This document shows positions 5,447 through 6,482 of a stretch of 6,482 nucleotides of DNA, piece by piece. Position 1 is the stretch's first letter. Every line of letters begins with the position of its first letter. The translations under genes and the position numbers were made by a program. The notes beneath the pieces were generated by a model, which saw nothing but the letters and a program-made list of their open reading frames with translations, did no database searches and was not told the DNA's origin. This stretch comes from an uncultured Coriobacteriaceae bacterium (GTDB lineage: Bacteria > Actinomycetota > Coriobacteriia > Coriobacteriales > Eggerthellaceae). The stretch covers positions 1-6,482 of the forward strand of contig CAMORQ010000118.1 of the NCBI GenBank assembly GCA_946623915.1, in the 5' to 3' direction.

Positions 5447-6482
5447 ATGGAATCAAAGAACGTAAGCAGGCGCGATCTTTTGAAGCTGGGAAGCTTGGCT
5501 GGCATCGGCGCTGTGGCCTCGGCCGCACTGGCAGGCTGCGCTCAGCCGAGGGTTGCAGGGAAGGATTCGGGCTCTGCTGCGGCTGCAGTAGCCACCGATG
5601 CCTCCAATATCGCGTGGGACGAAGAGGCCGATGTTGTCATCATCGGCAGCGGCACGGGTGCCTATACGGCCATGCGCTGCGCCAACGACGGCAACGAAGT
5701 GATCGTGCTGGAGAAGGGCAGCCAGCCCGGTGGGTCGACCATCTTCTCCTCCAGCGTTGTGTGGGCCCCCTGCAACGACGCCGCTGTCGCAGAAGGCATT
5801 GAGGACAGCAAAGAGGAGGCCCTTACCTACATAGAGGCCCTTTCGGGCGAGACCTTCCTGCCCGAAGAGGCAGAGGCTTTCTTGGACAACGTCAACGCTG
5901 CGGTGCGCAACACCACCGAACTTGCCGGGGTTGAGTGGGCCATTTGGCCCGCAGGCATCGACTATTGCGTGTACCTGCCTGGCGGCAAGGAGCGTGGCCG
6001 CGCTATTCTGCCCAAGGTAGGCGAGGGCGAGACCAGCATCGGCAAGCTGAACGGACCGGTTATCGAGGCCGCCAAGGCACTGGGTGCGCAGTTCCTTACC
6101 GAAACTCCCGCCAAGCAGTTTATCAGCCGCACGCTTGAAGACGGCACTATCGAGGTGCTTGGCGTGGTTGCCCAGGGCAAGAGCGGTCCCATTAATGTTC
6201 GTGCCCGCAAGGCGGTTGTGCTGGCCAGTGGTGGCTTCGACTGGAACACGAGCATGATGGAGAACTTCCTGCGCACGCCCGCACGCTACAGCTGGGGTGT
6301 TGCCACCGACGATGGCGATGGCCAGAAGATGGCCATGAAACTAGGCGCCGACCTGCGCTTTATGGCTGAATCCTTCCTCTCTCCCGGCTACAAGAAGGAG
6401 TTTGAGGGTGCCTACGAGAAGGGCATGTCGCAGCTTTCGACTCTCATCCGCGACGATGCCAAGCGCGGCATAATCTTCGTAA
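5447..6482 (+). CDS. Tat-exported FAD-dependent reductase/dehydrogenase (FAD_binding_2 family), C-terminus cut off
   Basis: The first 345 residues are present. ATG 5447 has GGGAGG 6 bases upstream. The Tat signal is SRRDLLKLG (7-15), followed by a hydrophobic stretch and LAGC with C31 as a probable lipidation site, so the protein is exported folded and likely anchored outside the membrane. An Ala/Ser-rich linker (38-56) leads to the FAD-binding fold: VVIIGSGTGA (63-72), then acidic E89 at the end of the second strand for the FAD ribose, then PGGSTIFSSSVVW (94-106). VVLASGGFD (257-265) is the second FAD-contact strand, and DGDGQKMAMKLGADL (289-303) is typical of the fumarate reductase/3-ketosteroid dehydrogenase superfamily. 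The GGST...VVWAP segment looks more like the ketosteroid dehydrogenase branch than classical fumarate reductase. Eggerthellaceae carry many such paralogues acting on diverse electron acceptors. The catalytic C-terminal residues are outside the window, so the substrate cannot be given. No cytochrome subunit is visible upstream. Confidence 0.92.
   Translation, partial: MESKNVSRRDLLKLGSLAGIGAVASAALAGCAQPRVAGKDSGSAAAAVATDASNIAWDEEADVVIIGSGTGAYTAMRCANDGNEVIVLEKGSQPGGSTIFSSSVVWAPCNDAAVAEGIEDSKEEALTYIEALSGETFLPEEAEAFLDNVNAAVRNTTELAGVEWAIWPAGIDYCVYLPGGKERGRAILPKVGEGETSIGKLNGPVIEAAKALGAQFLTETPAKQFISRTLEDGTIEVLGVVAQGKSGPINVRARKAVVLASGGFDWNTSMMENFLRTPARYSWGVATDDGDGQKMAMKLGADLRFMAESFLSPGYKKEFEGAYEKGMSQLSTLIRDDAKRGIIFV

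Noticed and set aside
5161..5465. Two overlapping plus-strand open frames upstream of the reductase
   Set aside because: The first has a purine run touching its start codon with no spacing; the second starts at GTG without a ribosome binding site and overlaps the reductase start. Both run through the palindromes and promoter.

Overview
The window looks like chromosomal DNA from an anaerobic actinobacterium of the Eggerthellaceae (Eggerthella/Slackia/Denitrobacterium type). The reasons are a moderately high GC content, strong AGGAGG-type ribosome binding sites, and above all a twin-arginine, lipobox-bearing FAD-dependent reductase of the kind this family carries in many copies. The assignment comes from gene content read by eye; no database search was possible.

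Layout. From left to right, four genes lie on the minus strand and one on the plus strand. Bases 1-926 hold the first 308 codons of a radical SAM enzyme of the SPASM/peptide-modifying type; its C-terminus lies beyond the left edge. Bases 1130-2005 encode a secreted lipoprotein with an L,D-transpeptidase (YkuD-type) active site, followed by a strong hairpin at 1079-1102. Bases 2119-4485 encode a complete 788-residue P-type cation ATPase that most resembles the CtpE (calcium uptake) group. Bases 4818-5090 encode a 90-residue unrecognised protein with one likely membrane segment. From 5447 to the right edge runs the N-terminal 345 residues of the Tat-exported flavoprotein reductase, transcribed divergently from the small gene.

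How the parts fit. Most of the products act at or across the cell envelope: a wall cross-linking lipoprotein, a cation pump, a small probable membrane protein and an exported reductase. Nothing shows that they form one pathway. The minus-strand genes are separated by 113-332 bases, with candidate promoters in most gaps, so they are probably separate units rather than one operon.

The most interesting DNA is non-coding. The 356-base divergent region (5091-5446) holds two abutting perfect palindromes, three copies of a CGATT(A/G)TC repeat, and a leader that can fold two mutually exclusive ways, one of them covering the reductase ribosome binding site. A 73-base imperfect hairpin directly follows the small gene, and a near-perfect inverted repeat overlaps the start region of the ATPase promoter. 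No rRNA, tRNA, CRISPR array or insertion sequence was seen.
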